From an uncultured Pelagibacteraceae bacterium (GTDB lineage Bacteria > Pseudomonadota > Alphaproteobacteria > Pelagibacterales > Pelagibacteraceae), in contig CACNFY010000001.1 of assembly GCA_902619925.1 (NCBI GenBank), positions 143,376 to 207,375 on the forward strand: a stretch of 64,000 nt of DNA. Reading direction: 5' to 3'. Below are positions 28,720 to 37,972 of this stretch, one piece after another; the first letter of the stretch is position 1, and each line of letters begins with the position of its first letter. A program made the position numbers and the translations under genes. Below the pieces are notes generated by a model. It was given only the letters and a program-made list of their open reading frames with translations, had not been told where the DNA came from and did no database searches.

Positions 28720-29346
28720 TTACAAATTTATAAAATTATTAACTAATTTTAGACCAGTTTTATCACTTTTTTCTGGGTGAAATTGTGTTCCAAATATATT
28801 TTCTTTCTCAACTGAACAAACTACTTTTGTTGAATAATCAGTAGTTGCTGAAATAACTTTATTATCAGCAGGTATAAACTCATAACTATGAACAAAGTAC
28901 ATATGAGAATTGTTTTCTATACTTTTAAAAATCTTACTATCTTTAACAATATTAATTTCATTCCAACCAATATGAGGAAGTTTATATTTTCCGTTCTGAT
29001 TATCGATTTTTGACACTTTCCCTGATATCCAGCCTAAACCTTTTGTTTCTGTTTCTTCGTAGCCGACATCAGCAAACATTTGTAAACCTACACAAATACC
29101 TAGTAATGGTTTTTTTTTATTAATTGCAAATTCATTCAGTTCATCCACTAAACCACTGATATTATTTAAAGCCTCAATACAACTTTTAAAAGAACCCTGT
29201 CCCGGCAAAACTACTTTATCACATGAACTGATTTTTTTAATATCAGATGTGACTTCAATATTTACTTTATCATTTGCTACTTCTTTAAACGAATTGATAA
29301 CAGAACTTATGTTACCTGATTTGTAATCAACAATAGATAATTTCAT
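28720..29346 (-). CDS. hisH: Imidazole glycerol phosphate synthase glutaminase subunit
   Basis: Class I glutamine amidotransferase of 208 aa that delivers ammonia to HisF. The nucleophile Cys is in GICVGLQMF near residue 85, and the triad His and Glu are in GTQFHPEKSD near 191. The oxyanion-hole stretch VLPGQGSF near 48 is present. It lies between hisB and hisA in the usual operon order. Confidence 0.97.
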   Translation of the reverse strand: MKLSIVDYKSGNISSVINSFKEVANDKVNIEVTSDIKKISSCDKVVLPGQGSFKSCIEALNNISGLVDELNEFAINKKKPLLGICVGLQMFADVGYEETETKGLGWISGKVSKIDNQNGKYKLPHIGWNEINIVKDSKIFKSIENNSHMYFVHSYEFIPADNKVISATTDYSTKVVCSVEKENIFGTQFHPEKSDKTGLKLVNNFINL

Positions 29347-29359
29347 TAACTCTTTATTT

Positions 29360-29950
29360 TTATAAAGAACCTTTTGTCGATGGAATAGCTTTTTTATTTC
29401 TTGGATCTATCTCCATTGCAGTTCTTAATGATCTAGCTAGGCCTTTAAAGCATGACTCAATAATGTGGTGACTATTATCACCATAAATATTTTCTACATG
29501 TAAAGTAATTCCTGCAGACTGAGAGAAGGCCTGAAACCACTCTTTAAAAAGCTCTGTATCCATTTCTCCTAATTTCTCAACCTTTAATTTTACGTTCCAT
29601 ATTAAGTAAGGTCTATTTGAAACATCTATTACTACTCTTGTTAAAGCTTCATCCATAGGAATTAACGCATGGGAGTAACGTCTAATTCCCTTAAATTTAT
29701 TAGATGCTTTTTTTAAACATTCACCAATTGCAATACCAGAGTCCTCTGTTGTATGATGGAGATCAATGTGAGTATCTCCTTTAGCTTTTATATTCATATC
29801 AATTGAAGAGTGTTTTGATAATTGTTCAAGCATGTGATTAAGAAAACCTATTCCAGTATCAATTTTATATTTACCCTTACCATCAATATTCATATCAACA
29901 GATATGCTGGTTTCTTTTGTTTTCCTATTTATTTTAGCTTTTCTCTTCAT
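29360..29950 (-). CDS. hisB: Imidazoleglycerol-phosphate dehydratase
   Basis: Manganese enzyme of 196 aa, a single IGPD domain without the histidinol-phosphatase fusion found in enterics. Metal-binding repeats are [14 protein letters not shown] near residue 35, [15 protein letters not shown] (as DLHHTTED) near 68, and [16 protein letters not shown] near 165. It is the first gene of hisBHAFE here and diverges from hslV across 89 bp. Confidence 0.97.
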   Translation of the reverse strand: MKRKAKINRKTKETSISVDMNIDGKGKYKIDTGIGFLNHMLEQLSKHSSIDMNIKAKGDTHIDLHHTTEDSGIAIGECLKKASNKFKGIRRYSHALIPMDEALTRVVIDVSNRPYLIWNVKLKVEKLGEMDTELFKEWFQAFSQSAGITLHVENIYGDNSHHIIESCFKGLARSLRTAMEIDPRNKKAIPSTKGSL

Positions 29951-30004
29951 TTTTAAACAACATATATAGAGATTATCTCACTATATCAATAATAGTCTCA
30001 TCCC

Positions 30005-30032
30005 CTTGAAGTATAAAAAATAATATCCATTT
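30005..30032 (+). promoter_or_regulatory. Candidate heat-shock (sigma32-type) promoter of hslVU
   Basis: CTTGAAG (30005-30011), a 13-nt spacer and ATCCATTT (30025-30032) resemble the E. coli sigma32 consensus CTTGAAA-N(11-16)-CCCCATNT, matching 6 of 7 and 6 of 8 positions. The start codon of hslV lies only 7 nt after the -10 element, so the transcript would be leaderless or nearly so. No Shine-Dalgarno sequence is visible. Confidence 0.5.
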
Positions 30033-30039
30033 AACACAT

Positions 30040-30555
30040 ATGACAACAATTGTATTGGTAAGAAAAAAAAATGACGTAGTTGTGGCAGGTGATGGTCAAG
30101 TAAGTATGGGTAATACTGTTATAAAAAGCACAGCGAAAAAAGTTAGAAGAATTGAAAAAAGAGATGTTGTTGCAGGATTTGCAGGATCAACTGCTGATGC
30201 TTTAACTTTATTTGAAAGACTTGAGTCTAAATTAGAAAAACACGCAGGTAATCTTTCTAGATCTGCAGTGGAATTGGCTAAAGACTGGCGAACTGACAAA
30301 TACTTAAGAAGATTAGAAGCACTAATGGCTGTCGCTGATAAAGAAAAAAGTTTTATTATTTCTGGTACTGGTGATGTTTTAGAACCTGAAGGAGACGTAA
30401 TAGGTATTGGTTCGGGTGGAAATTATGCATTAGCGGCTGCAAAGGTTTTAATGGATACTGATATGTCCGCAGAAGAAGTTGCAAAGAAAGCAATCAAAGT
30501 AGCTTCTGATATATGTGTATTTACAAATAATAATTTAAATATTGAAAAAGTATAA
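30040..30555 (+). CDS. hslV: ATP-dependent protease HslVU, peptidase subunit
   Basis: Proteasome-like peptidase of 171 aa. After Met removal, Thr2 of MTTIVLVRK becomes the N-terminal nucleophile. [21 protein letters not shown] near residue 18 and [14 protein letters not shown] near 125 are typical. It forms a double hexamer capped by HslU and degrades misfolded proteins. Its stop shares a base with hslU, and a heat-shock-like promoter precedes it. Confidence 0.98.
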   Translation: MTTIVLVRKKNDVVVAGDGQVSMGNTVIKSTAKKVRRIEKRDVVAGFAGSTADALTLFERLESKLEKHAGNLSRSAVELAKDWRTDKYLRRLEALMAVADKEKSFIISGTGDVLEPEGDVIGIGSGGNYALAAAKVLMDTDMSAEEVAKKAIKVASDICVFTNNNLNIEKV

Positions 30556-31922
30556 TGGAAAAATCAAACGTAACAACACTTAAACCTAAAGATAAAAAAG
30601 ATAATAATGCAAACCTAGCTACATCACTTTCTCCAAGAGAAATAGTGTCTGAATTAGATAGATTTGTAGTAGGTCAAAATAAGGCAAAGCGTGCTGTGGC
30701 CATTGCACTTAGAAACAGATGGAGAAGACAAGCTTTGACTGGCGATATGAAAGATGAAGTTCTTCCAAAAAATATTTTAATGATCGGTCCAACAGGTGTA
30801 GGAAAAACTGAAATATCAAGAAGATTATCAAAACTCGCTGAAGCGCCATTTGTAAAAGTTGAAGCAACAAGATTTACTGAGGTAGGCTATGTCGGTCGGG
30901 ATGTAGAACAAATTGTAAGAGATCTTCTTGAAATAGCAATATCAATGGAGAAGGTGAAAAGAAGAAAAGAAGTAAAAGCTAAAGCACAAAAACTTGCTGA
31001 AGATAGAGTATTAGATGCAATAGTAGGTGCAAAAGCAAGCGTCGCAACTAAAGAAAGTTTTAGAAAAAGATTAAGAAATGGTGACCTCGATGATAACGAA
31101 ATTGAGATTGCTGTTAACGAAAGTGGTAACATGCCATCCTTTGAAATTCCCGGCATGCCTGGAGCGAACATCGGAATGATAAATATTTCTGATATGCTTG
31201 GTAAATCGATGGGAAATAAATCAAAGAGAAAAAAAATGTCCGTAAAAGAGTCCTATGAAATTTTGATGAATGAGGAGTCAGATAAATTAATTGAACAAGA
31301 TAAAATAATCAAATCAGCAAAAAACACGACCGAAAATAATGGTATAGTATTTTTGGATGAAATTGATAAAATTTCAGCTAGGACTGATAGAGTTGGTGGA
31401 GATGTATCTAGAGAAGGAGTACAAAGAGATTTGTTACCTCTTATAGAAGGAACTACTGTAAGTACAAAATACGGACCGATAAAGACTGATCATATATTAT
31501 TTATTGCGTCTGGTGCATTCCAGTTGGCTAAACCGTCTGATCTTTTACCAGAATTACAGGGACGATTGCCAATAAGGGTTGAGCTCGATCCCTTAACGAG
31601 CGAGGATTTTAAAAGAATATTGAAAGAACCAGACAATAGTTTAATAAAGCAATATAAAGCACTTCTATCTACTGAAAATGTGGATTTAGAATTTACTGAT
31701 GATGGAATTAATACAATTGCAAATATAGCAACAGAAGTAAATTCGTCTGTAGAAAATATTGGAGCAAGAAGACTACATACCATTATTGAAAGAGTTTTAG
31801 ATGAGATTAGTTTTACTGCTACAGATAAAGCGGGTGAAAAAATAGTTGTGGACTCAAATTATATAAACAAAAATCTTGGTGAATTAACTAAAGATACAGA
31901 TCTTTCTAAATTTATTTTATAA
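30555..31922 (+). CDS. hslU: ATP-dependent protease HslVU, ATPase subunit
   Basis: AAA+ unfoldase of 455 aa. It opens with [25 protein letters not shown]. Walker A is GPTGVGKTE near residue 77, the pore motif region [12 protein letters not shown] lies near 108, the inserted I domain spans about 130-250, Walker B is [11 protein letters not shown] near 268, and the C-terminus ends in the short LSKFIL that docks into HslV. Length is normal. Its 3' end overlaps the convergent GNAT-like gene by 11 nt. Confidence 0.98.
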   Translation: MEKSNVTTLKPKDKKDNNANLATSLSPREIVSELDRFVVGQNKAKRAVAIALRNRWRRQALTGDMKDEVLPKNILMIGPTGVGKTEISRRLSKLAEAPFVKVEATRFTEVGYVGRDVEQIVRDLLEIAISMEKVKRRKEVKAKAQKLAEDRVLDAIVGAKASVATKESFRKRLRNGDLDDNEIEIAVNESGNMPSFEIPGMPGANIGMINISDMLGKSMGNKSKRKKMSVKESYEILMNEESDKLIEQDKIIKSAKNTTENNGIVFLDEIDKISARTDRVGGDVSREGVQRDLLPLIEGTTVSTKYGPIKTDHILFIASGAFQLAKPSDLLPELQGRLPIRVELDPLTSEDFKRILKEPDNSLIKQYKALLSTENVDLEFTDDGINTIANIATEVNSSVENIGARRLHTIIERVLDEISFTATDKAGEKIVVDSNYINKNLGELTKDTDLSKFIL

Positions 31923-32511
31923 CTTTATACTCAAAATTTTGAGTTTCATCATTAACTTGAAGTTCAACAGCACCATTTCTTAGGTGGAATTTTCTTGCCA
32001 TCTCTGTTAGTGGTGAGAGAGTCACTAATCTATTTAAATGGTTAGATTTTTTTATCATTTTATAAACTTCTTTTACAATTAGTTTTCCACCCCCCTTTTT
32101 TTTTGACCAGACAGTGTAAGCGATTGCAATTTTACCCACATTTTGATCTCTATGAGTACTTTGTAAAAAAGCATCTTTGCTTAATCTATCAAGCTCATCA
32201 ACATTTTTTGGAATATTATTCGTAAAAGCAAAGCACATAACAGCATGAATTTCATTTTGATACTTTACACCAAAAATTTTTCTACCATAGCTTGTTCTAA
32301 AAGCATTTGATAGTTCAGGTCTTACAGGATCTTCGCTAGTATCACATTTTTCTAATTCAACTAACTCAGCACCTTTAACCCAATCATAAAAATTTCTCAT
32401 TTTTTTTTCTAAACTTGTTTTAACTTTTACAAGACTCTCTTTATTTTTTGAAAAATTTTGTTTTATTTTTTCATTTAGGGATTTCGTCTTTTCTTTAATA
32501 TTAATTTTCAT
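31912..32511 (-). CDS. GNAT-like protein of unknown function
   Basis: Protein of 199 aa. The first 50 residues are a highly charged, probably coiled-coil stretch rich in Lys, Glu, Ser and Asn. From about residue 55 the pattern ([66 protein letters not shown]) fits an acetyltransferase fold, with KKGGGKLI as the possible CoA pyrophosphate loop. The family assignment is tentative and the substrate unknown. It overlaps the Smr gene by 4 nt and the hslU 3' end by 11 nt. Confidence 0.6.
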   Translation of the reverse strand: MKINIKEKTKSLNEKIKQNFSKNKESLVKVKTSLEKKMRNFYDWVKGAELVELEKCDTSEDPVRPELSNAFRTSYGRKIFGVKYQNEIHAVMCFAFTNNIPKNVDELDRLSKDAFLQSTHRDQNVGKIAIAYTVWSKKKGGGKLIVKEVYKMIKKSNHLNRLVTLSPLTEMARKFHLRNGAVELQVNDETQNFEYKVIK

Positions 32512-32921
32512 TTTTTTTTCTTTAAGGTTATTGAAAAATTACCACTGTTTAAACTTTCGACATCATCAAAGTTAATCTTTTTTATTTTATCCATCAATTC
32601 TTTATCGTTTTGTATATAATCGGGTACTGAATACTTTAAAATACTTAATTTACTAGATTTATAAGGATCAAGTTCATTCTTTGATCTCATACCTTTTCCT
32701 GTAATTATTATTAATCTATCTATTTTGTTATTATATGAATTAATAATTAAATTTTTAACTGCTATATTTGCATCCCTAAGTGTATAACCATGCAAGTCTA
32801 ATGTTTTGCTAATTTTATTAATATGTTTTTCATACGGTGCGTCTTTATCAGGTATTTTTTGATTATTATTTATAAAATCTTCCCAATCCTTCTTGTCTGT
32901 GTTTGATATTTTTTTTTTCAA
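32508..32921 (-). CDS. Smr domain protein
   Basis: Protein of 137 aa with a C-terminal Smr (MutS2-related) domain. KTLDLHGYTLRDANIAVKNLI near residue 52 has the LDLHG motif, and RLIIITGKGMRSKN near 83 the TGKG motif. Smr domains bind or nick branched DNA or RNA. The tim44-like gene precedes it with no gap. This tim44-smr pairing is usual near secB/dnaQ in alphaproteobacteria. Confidence 0.92.
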   Translation of the reverse strand: MKKKISNTDKKDWEDFINNNQKIPDKDAPYEKHINKISKTLDLHGYTLRDANIAVKNLIINSYNNKIDRLIIITGKGMRSKNELDPYKSSKLSILKYSVPDYIQNDKELMDKIKKINFDDVESLNSGNFSITLKKKK

Positions 32922-33551
32922 TTAAACTTGAGTTTCTACAAGTAACCAATTAGGATTTTTTGAATTTGTATCTCTTGAGAATTTCCAAGTGTCATAAACT
33001 TTTTTGATTTTATCAGGATTCCCAGAAATTAATTTTTTTTCTTTGTCTTTTATTGATGAAATTATTTCACTTACAAAATCAACAGTAACTTCTAACATAT
33101 TCTGGTTCTGTTTATGATCTTTGACTTCTGAGGAATTTATACCTATGAATGTTGTTTCTGAAGTATGGCCTTTTGAAATTCTATCTTTTATTGCATCATT
33201 AAATTGCTCATATACTTTATCTCCTAATAGATACTTAATCTTTTTAAGATCTCCGTTAGCAAAGCTAGTTATTATTGTCTCGTAAGCTATATTAGCTCCT
33301 TTTAAAAATTCTTTCTTTTCCTCATCGTTAAATGAATCAGCGTCTAGTTTTTTTTCAGATGTTTTTTGAGGAAACTCATGGGGAAAACTTGTGGATATAT
33401 CTTCCTCAAAGCCTGTTTTTTTTCCCAATATTCCTCTTAAACGCAGGAAAATAAAACCAGCTATCATTGCTAAAAGTATGATATCGATATATTCAAAGCT
33501 ATAACTCATAAACTTATAATATTTACTATGTTGCTTAATTTCAACTGACAA
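32922..33551 (-). CDS. Tim44-like domain protein
   Basis: Protein of 209 aa with one N-terminal membrane helix (about 18-38, IILLAMIAGFIFLRLRGIL). A linker follows, and then a C-terminal Tim44-like domain (about 75-205) with FLKGANIAYETIITSFANGD and the final DTWKFSRD segment. Such proteins are thought to be related to the mitochondrial import factor Tim44 and act at the inner membrane; TimA is the name used in Caulobacter. It diverges from fxsA over 16 bp. Confidence 0.9.
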   Translation of the reverse strand: MSVEIKQHSKYYKFMSYSFEYIDIILLAMIAGFIFLRLRGILGKKTGFEEDISTSFPHEFPQKTSEKKLDADSFNDEEKKEFLKGANIAYETIITSFANGDLKKIKYLLGDKVYEQFNDAIKDRISKGHTSETTFIGINSSEVKDHKQNQNMLEVTVDFVSEIISSIKDKEKKLISGNPDKIKKVYDTWKFSRDTNSKNPNWLLVETQV

Positions 33552-33567
33552 TTTACACTAAAGACAA

Positions 33568-33981
33568 ATGAACACAGTTTTATTACTTATTATTATTATT
33601 CCTCTTGTAGAAATCTATTTATTTATAAAAATTGGATCTCAAATTGGTGCCTTTAATACAATTTCCCTGATTTTGATAACTGCCCTCTTGGGTGTTTGGT
33701 ATGCCCGGTATGAGGGATTTAATACTTTAAAATCTGGAATTTCTCAATTAATGAAAAATGAAATTCCCATTTATGAAATTTTATCAGGCGCAGCACTAGC
33801 ATTCGCAGCTTTATTATTAATATTACCGGGGTTTGCAACTGATTTGATAGGACTTCTTCTTATAATTCCAATAACTAGGAAACTGTTTTTTAAAAATATT
33901 CAAAAAAACTACAAGAAAAGTGAAAAATTTAACAAAAATTATATTGAAGGAGAGTCTGAAGACTTAGAGGATAAGAAATAA
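33568..33981 (+). CDS. fxsA: FxsA family membrane protein
   Basis: Inner-membrane protein of 137 aa with a helix at the N-terminus (LLLIIIIPLVEIYLFIKIG), a second near 28-45, and a longer hydrophobic stretch at about 77-105. The pattern PLVEIYLFIKIGSQIGA followed by TALLGVWYARYEG is characteristic. E. coli FxsA counteracts exclusion of phage T7 by F plasmid; the normal role is unknown. It is 1 nt upstream of secB. Confidence 0.92.
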   Translation: MNTVLLLIIIIPLVEIYLFIKIGSQIGAFNTISLILITALLGVWYARYEGFNTLKSGISQLMKNEIPIYEILSGAALAFAALLLILPGFATDLIGLLLIIPITRKLFFKNIQKNYKKSEKFNKNYIEGESEDLEDKK

Positions 33982-33982
33982 T

Positions 33983-34405
33983 ATGCCTAAGAATTATAAA
34001 ATATTATTGAATTTCATTAAAGATCTCTCTGTAGAAACAAAAGACACCCAAACCCTTTTATTTGTTAAAGATCAAATTTCTTCATATCAACTTAATATTG
34101 AAATAAATAGCAAGGCTTTGAAAAATAAGATGATCGAAGTTAGTACTAAGCTTTCATTCAAGGATAAGCAAAATAGTGAGAGACAGTCAGTTTTCGAATT
34201 AGTTTATGCAACGGTAGTCAAAATTGAAGAAGAGATAAAAGATAAGAAAATACTTGAAAAAATTATTTTATGTGATGTTCAGAAAGAAATATACCCCAAA
34301 TTAGAAAAAATCTTTGTCAATCTTTTAAACGACTCAGGTTTCCCAAATATTAAATTTGAAAAAAAGGTAGACTTTGAAAAGTTATATAGCGAGAGGCTTA
34401 ATTAA
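33983..34405 (+). CDS. secB: Divergent protein-export chaperone SecB
   Basis: Protein of 140 aa that follows the SecB fold pattern: NFIKDLSVETKD at the start (compare YTKDISFEAP), a central KNKMIEVSTKLSFK strand pair, then EKIILCDVQKEIYPKLEKIFVNLLNDSGFPNIKFEKKVDFEKLY (here cut by family position as residues 88-136). SecB holds precursors unfolded and hands them to SecA. The usual CPxxLFPYAR-like block is degenerate (CDVQKEIYPKLEK). Gene order fxsA-secB-dnaQ supports the call. Confidence 0.82.
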   Translation: MPKNYKILLNFIKDLSVETKDTQTLLFVKDQISSYQLNIEINSKALKNKMIEVSTKLSFKDKQNSERQSVFELVYATVVKIEEEIKDKKILEKIILCDVQKEIYPKLEKIFVNLLNDSGFPNIKFEKKVDFEKLYSERLN

Positions 34406-35069
34406 AATAATTTTTTTTTAGTTTTTTTTTTAGAAAAATACTATGTTGTTCTTTTTCGAGATCAGACGGTAAAATAATTTTTTTTGAATATTTTATTTTG
34501 CTTTGACTTAAAAAGTTTTCTTGGATATTTTGACTTTCAACAAATTTAAGAGATGGTTCTTTTTGACCAAGAAGATTTACATAAACTTTAGATAATAATT
34601 CACAGTCCATTATTGCATTATGTTTCTGTCTACTTGAATTATCTATACGAAATCTTTTACATAATGCATCTAAACTAATACTAGAACCTGGATATTTATC
34701 TCGTGCAATATCTAAAGTATCAATTACATTATTTTTTTTAATTTGATCTAAGCCTATAATTTTTAATTCATTATTTAAATGTGAAAGATCAAATTCTGCA
34801 TTATGAATGACTATTTTTTTATCTCCTATAAAATTTAGAAAATCTTTAGCTATTTCTTTAAATTTTTTTTGATTTGATAAAAATTCATCACTATAACCAT
34901 GAACTTTAAATGCACTTTCTGAAACTTTTCGTTCTGGGTTTAGATAGCAGTGAAATTTTTTTCCAGTTGGAACTAAATCATCTAACTCTAAACATCCAAT
35001 CTCAACTATTCTATGACCATCTTTCACTGACAAACCTGTTGTTTCTGTGTCTAGAATAATTTCAATCAT
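34398..35069 (-). CDS. dnaQ: DNA polymerase III epsilon subunit (3'-5' exonuclease)
   Basis: Proofreading exonuclease of 223 aa with DEDDh motifs: Exo I LDTETTGL near residue 6, Exo II HNAEFDLSHL near 93, and Exo III HNAIMDCELL near 146. The C-terminal tail (about 175-223) is basic and probably links to the alpha subunit. It converges on secB with an 8-nt overlap and overlaps coaE by 8 nt on its own strand. Confidence 0.95.
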   Translation of the reverse strand: MIEIILDTETTGLSVKDGHRIVEIGCLELDDLVPTGKKFHCYLNPERKVSESAFKVHGYSDEFLSNQKKFKEIAKDFLNFIGDKKIVIHNAEFDLSHLNNELKIIGLDQIKKNNVIDTLDIARDKYPGSSISLDALCKRFRIDNSSRQKHNAIMDCELLSKVYVNLLGQKEPSLKFVESQNIQENFLSQSKIKYSKKIILPSDLEKEQHSIFLKKKLKKNYFN

Positions 35070-35634
35070 TATTGAATTTTTTTTTAATTTTATTTATTTG
35101 TTTAATAATTTCCCTTTTTTTAAAATTATTTTTTATAATTATATCGCTAGCTTTTTTTTTTGTAATTAAAGGTAATTGGTTTTTTTTCATAATTTTGTAG
35201 ATTTTGTTATTAAAACCTGGTCTTTTTATCAATTTTTTTCTTATTTTACTATATTTAGCATCAATAAATACTAAATATAATTTTTTTTTCAAAATTTTAT
35301 TTTCCATTAGTAGTGGAATATCAAGAACAACACTTTTATTTTTATTTTTTTTTAAAAAACTTTTCAAATTTTTAGTAACAAATGGATGGACAATTTTTCC
35401 TAATTTATTTATGTTGTTTTTCTTATCTAAAATAATTTTAATTATTTGAATTTTATCTATTGGGTATTTTGTTATGTGATTTGGAAATTTTCTATTTAGT
35501 TTTTTGAAGCATTTTTTTTCATATTTATAAATTTTTTTAACTTCTTCATCTGCATTAAAGACTGGAAGACCAAATAGCTTTGCTACAAAACTTTTACCAG
35601 AACCTATATCACCTAATATACCAATTCTTTTCAT
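35062..35634 (-). CDS. coaE: Dephospho-CoA kinase
   Basis: P-loop kinase of 190 aa for the last step of CoA synthesis. Walker A is GDIGSGKS at residues 8-15, followed by VFNADEEVKKIY. VVLDIPLLMENK near residue 96 supplies the CoA-binding and catalytic segment. The protein is extremely lysine-rich (KKKNKNK-type runs), reflecting the AT-rich genome. It overlaps dnaQ by 8 nt and aroE by 4 nt. Confidence 0.93.
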   Translation of the reverse strand: MKRIGILGDIGSGKSFVAKLFGLPVFNADEEVKKIYKYEKKCFKKLNRKFPNHITKYPIDKIQIIKIILDKKNNINKLGKIVHPFVTKNLKSFLKKNKNKSVVLDIPLLMENKILKKKLYLVFIDAKYSKIRKKLIKRPGFNNKIYKIMKKNQLPLITKKKASDIIIKNNFKKREIIKQINKIKKKFNND

Positions 35635-36422
35635 TTTATTAAATTTATTACTTCATCATTTATGTCAGGCATCTTCTTGTGCCAAAGTGTAAATGCTTGA
35701 TGAGCTTGATAGATAAACATCATTTTACCATTTTCGGTTTTATGAAAATTCCTTTTTGCATCTTTTAAAAAGTTGGTTTGAATTGGATTATATATTACAT
35801 CATAAAAAAATTTATTATCTCCAAGATCTTCAAATCTTAAATCTATTTTGTCATTTTTACTAAGTCCTAAGCTTGTAGCATTAATGATCATATCAAAATT
35901 TAACTGGGATCCCCATTTTTTAACTTCTATATTTTTAAATCTTTCCCCTAAAATCTTAGCTTTTTCAAAAGTTCTATTCATTATTGTTATTTTACTTACT
36001 TTTGATTTTTCCAATGCATAAACTATAGATGGCACAACACCTCCTGCCCCTAAAATTAAAATATTTTTTTGTGAGAGATCATATTTTGTATGTCTCATAG
36101 CAAGTTCAAATCCAGCAATGTCTGTGTTGTGACCTATTATTTTACCTTGATCTTTTAATAGAGTGTTAACAGATCTTGTGACTTTAGCCTCAGGACTTAA
36201 CTCGTCAAGAAAATTTATAATTTCATTTTTAAATGGGACCGTAACATTAGCACCTTCAATTTCTCCTTTTCTTAAACTATTTATAAGATTCACTAAGTCG
36301 GAGACTTGGGCCAATTTTGTGTGGTATTCCGCGTTTATATTGTTAACTTTGAACCAGTAATTGTGGAGTTTTGGAGATAAAGAGTGATCGATAGGGTTGC
36401 CTATAACTATGAATTTTTTCAT
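35631..36422 (-). CDS. aroE: Shikimate dehydrogenase
   Basis: NADP-dependent enzyme of 263 aa that reduces 3-dehydroshikimate. The substrate site is IGNPIDHSLSPKLHNYW near residue 5, with the catalytic Lys in GANVTVPFKNEI at about 58-69. The dinucleotide loop is LGAGGVVPSIVYAL near 125, and NRTFEKA contacts the NADP phosphate. It overlaps the small membrane-protein gene upstream by 4 nt (ATGA), so the two are translationally coupled. Confidence 0.96.
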   Translation of the reverse strand: MKKFIVIGNPIDHSLSPKLHNYWFKVNNINAEYHTKLAQVSDLVNLINSLRKGEIEGANVTVPFKNEIINFLDELSPEAKVTRSVNTLLKDQGKIIGHNTDIAGFELAMRHTKYDLSQKNILILGAGGVVPSIVYALEKSKVSKITIMNRTFEKAKILGERFKNIEVKKWGSQLNFDMIINATSLGLSKNDKIDLRFEDLGDNKFFYDVIYNPIQTNFLKDAKRNFHKTENGKMMFIYQAHQAFTLWHKKMPDINDEVINLIK

Positions 36423-36577
36423 TTGGTTAGTTTTATTTTATTTTTCAATTTATGTATCGCAAATAAAGCTATTCCACTTAAAACAGCAAATAACTCAAGT
36501 GCATGTCCCGAGTCTCCTAATAAATTATTAACAAAAGCAAATATTATGCAAGTAACGAACCATATTAAAATCATCAT
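36419..36577 (-). CDS. Small two-helix membrane protein between maf and aroE
   Basis: A 52-aa ORF fills the gap between maf and aroE. It starts MMILIWFVTCIIFAF and ends in a basic HKLKNKIKLTK tail. Two hydrophobic segments (about 2-20 and 27-43) flank a short loop, LGDSGHA. Its start overlaps the maf stop by 4 nt (ATGA) and its stop overlaps the aroE start by 4 nt (ATGA). This double coupling is the main reason to believe it is translated. No family is recognised. A second ATG one codon downstream is possible. Confidence 0.78.
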   Translation of the reverse strand: MMILIWFVTCIIFAFVNNLLGDSGHALELFAVLSGIALFAIHKLKNKIKLTK

Positions 36578-37155
36578 AAATTTTTTAGATACTCTTTAAT
36601 TTTTTTTATTGGTAAACCCATTATAGTATTCTTGTCTCCATTAATTTCATCGAAAAGATTTTTTCCTTCGCCTTCAATTTGATAGACGTTATATGAATAT
36701 AATTTTTCATCGCTAATTTTAGATAAATAAATCTCTAATTCTGATTTTTTAAAATTTTTCATTTTAAGTCTTGCTTTATCCGTATAATTCCAGATCATCG
36801 ATCCATTTTTTGATACACAAACAGAACTAATTAGATAGTGCTCTTTACCATTTAATTTTTCTAAAATTTTCATTGCTTCATTCCTGTCTGTTGGTTTTGA
36901 TATAACTTCATTTTCCAAGTCTATTATGCTATCTGCGCCTATAACGATTCTACCTTCATTTTGTTGGCTTACTTTGTTGGCTTTTAGTTCAGCAAGGTTC
37001 TTGCTTACTATTTCTGGGGTAGCTCCCTCGTTAACAAGGCTTTCTTTAACCGGTTCTTCATCAATATTTGAGGGAACAACCTCACAATTTAATCCATTTT
37101 TCTCAAGAATTTCTAGTCTTACTTTACTTTTCGAGGCCAGAATTAAATTAAACAT
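36574..37155 (-). CDS. maf: Maf-like nucleoside triphosphate pyrophosphatase
   Basis: Protein of 193 aa of the Maf/Ham1 superfamily. It has the N-terminal LASKSKVRLEIL loop, a central Lys in ELKANKVS, IVIGADSIIDLEN with the catalytic Asp near residue 73, and KPTDRNEAMKILEKLNGKEH. Maf proteins hydrolyse dTTP, UTP or modified nucleotides and can affect septation. The start overlaps the ppsR stop by 8 nt. Confidence 0.95.
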   Translation of the reverse strand: MFNLILASKSKVRLEILEKNGLNCEVVPSNIDEEPVKESLVNEGATPEIVSKNLAELKANKVSQQNEGRIVIGADSIIDLENEVISKPTDRNEAMKILEKLNGKEHYLISSVCVSKNGSMIWNYTDKARLKMKNFKKSELEIYLSKISDEKLYSYNVYQIEGEGKNLFDEINGDKNTIMGLPIKKIKEYLKNL

Positions 37156-37972
37156 TTTTTTTACTTATTTCGTAAATTTTAATTATGGATGCAGCGGTTT
37201 CTTCTACTGACTTTCTAGTGACGTCAATAACAGGCCATTTATATTTTTTAAAAGTTTTTCGTGCCTCTTGTACTTCCTCTGAAATTTTTTTAAGGTTAGT
37301 GTAACTCGATTTTTCGTTCTCTCTAAGAGTTCTTAATCTATTTTTCCTAAGATCTATTAATCTTTCAGGATCAGTAGTTAAACCTACTATACAAATATTT
37401 CTTTCATTTTTTTTAATGTTTTCTGGTACAGAGTTTTTGTCAATCAAAGGAATATTTGATGTTTTAAATCCCCTGTTGGCTAAGTAAATTGATGTTGGAG
37501 TTTTGCTTGTTCTACTAACTCCCAATATAATTATATCTGAATTTTCTATATCTTTCAGGTTTTTTCCGTCATCGTGTGTCATGGTAAACTGTATTGCTTC
37601 GACTCTTTCATAATATTCATCATTTAGCTTGTGTTGCCTACTAGGAATATTTAGGGCATCTTGTTTTAATATATTAGAAAAATTTTTTATTAACTCACCT
37701 AGAACACCAAAACAAGGTATATTATTTTTATCTGCTTCTTTAATTAGGTGACTAGTCAAATCCGAATCAACTAACGTGTAAAGTATTAATGAATTTTTGT
37801 TTTTAGATGAATTTTTTATAATCTCGTTAATCTGATTTTTTGTTCTAGTAAATGAAAATTGATATTTTTTGTATTTAAAAGCCGAGAATTGAGCTTTAAG
37901 AGCGGTGAATATTCTTTCTATGGTTTCACCTGTAGAGTCCGAGACCAAGTATATCTGATGTGTAATTTTCAT
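37148..37972 (-). CDS. ppsR: PPDK / PEP synthase regulatory protein (kinase-pyrophosphorylase)
   Basis: DUF299-family protein of 274 aa. It phosphorylates and dephosphorylates pyruvate phosphate dikinase or PEP synthase on a threonine. The N-terminal YLVSDSTGETIERIF and the ADP-binding loop GVSRTSKTPTSIYLANRG near residue 152 are diagnostic. It is the first gene of the leftward maf-aroE-coaE-dnaQ transcript and borders the probable replication origin. Confidence 0.95.
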   Translation of the reverse strand: MKITHQIYLVSDSTGETIERIFTALKAQFSAFKYKKYQFSFTRTKNQINEIIKNSSKNKNSLILYTLVDSDLTSHLIKEADKNNIPCFGVLGELIKNFSNILKQDALNIPSRQHKLNDEYYERVEAIQFTMTHDDGKNLKDIENSDIIILGVSRTSKTPTSIYLANRGFKTSNIPLIDKNSVPENIKKNERNICIVGLTTDPERLIDLRKNRLRTLRENEKSSYTNLKKISEEVQEARKTFKKYKWPVIDVTRKSVEETAASIIKIYEISKKNV

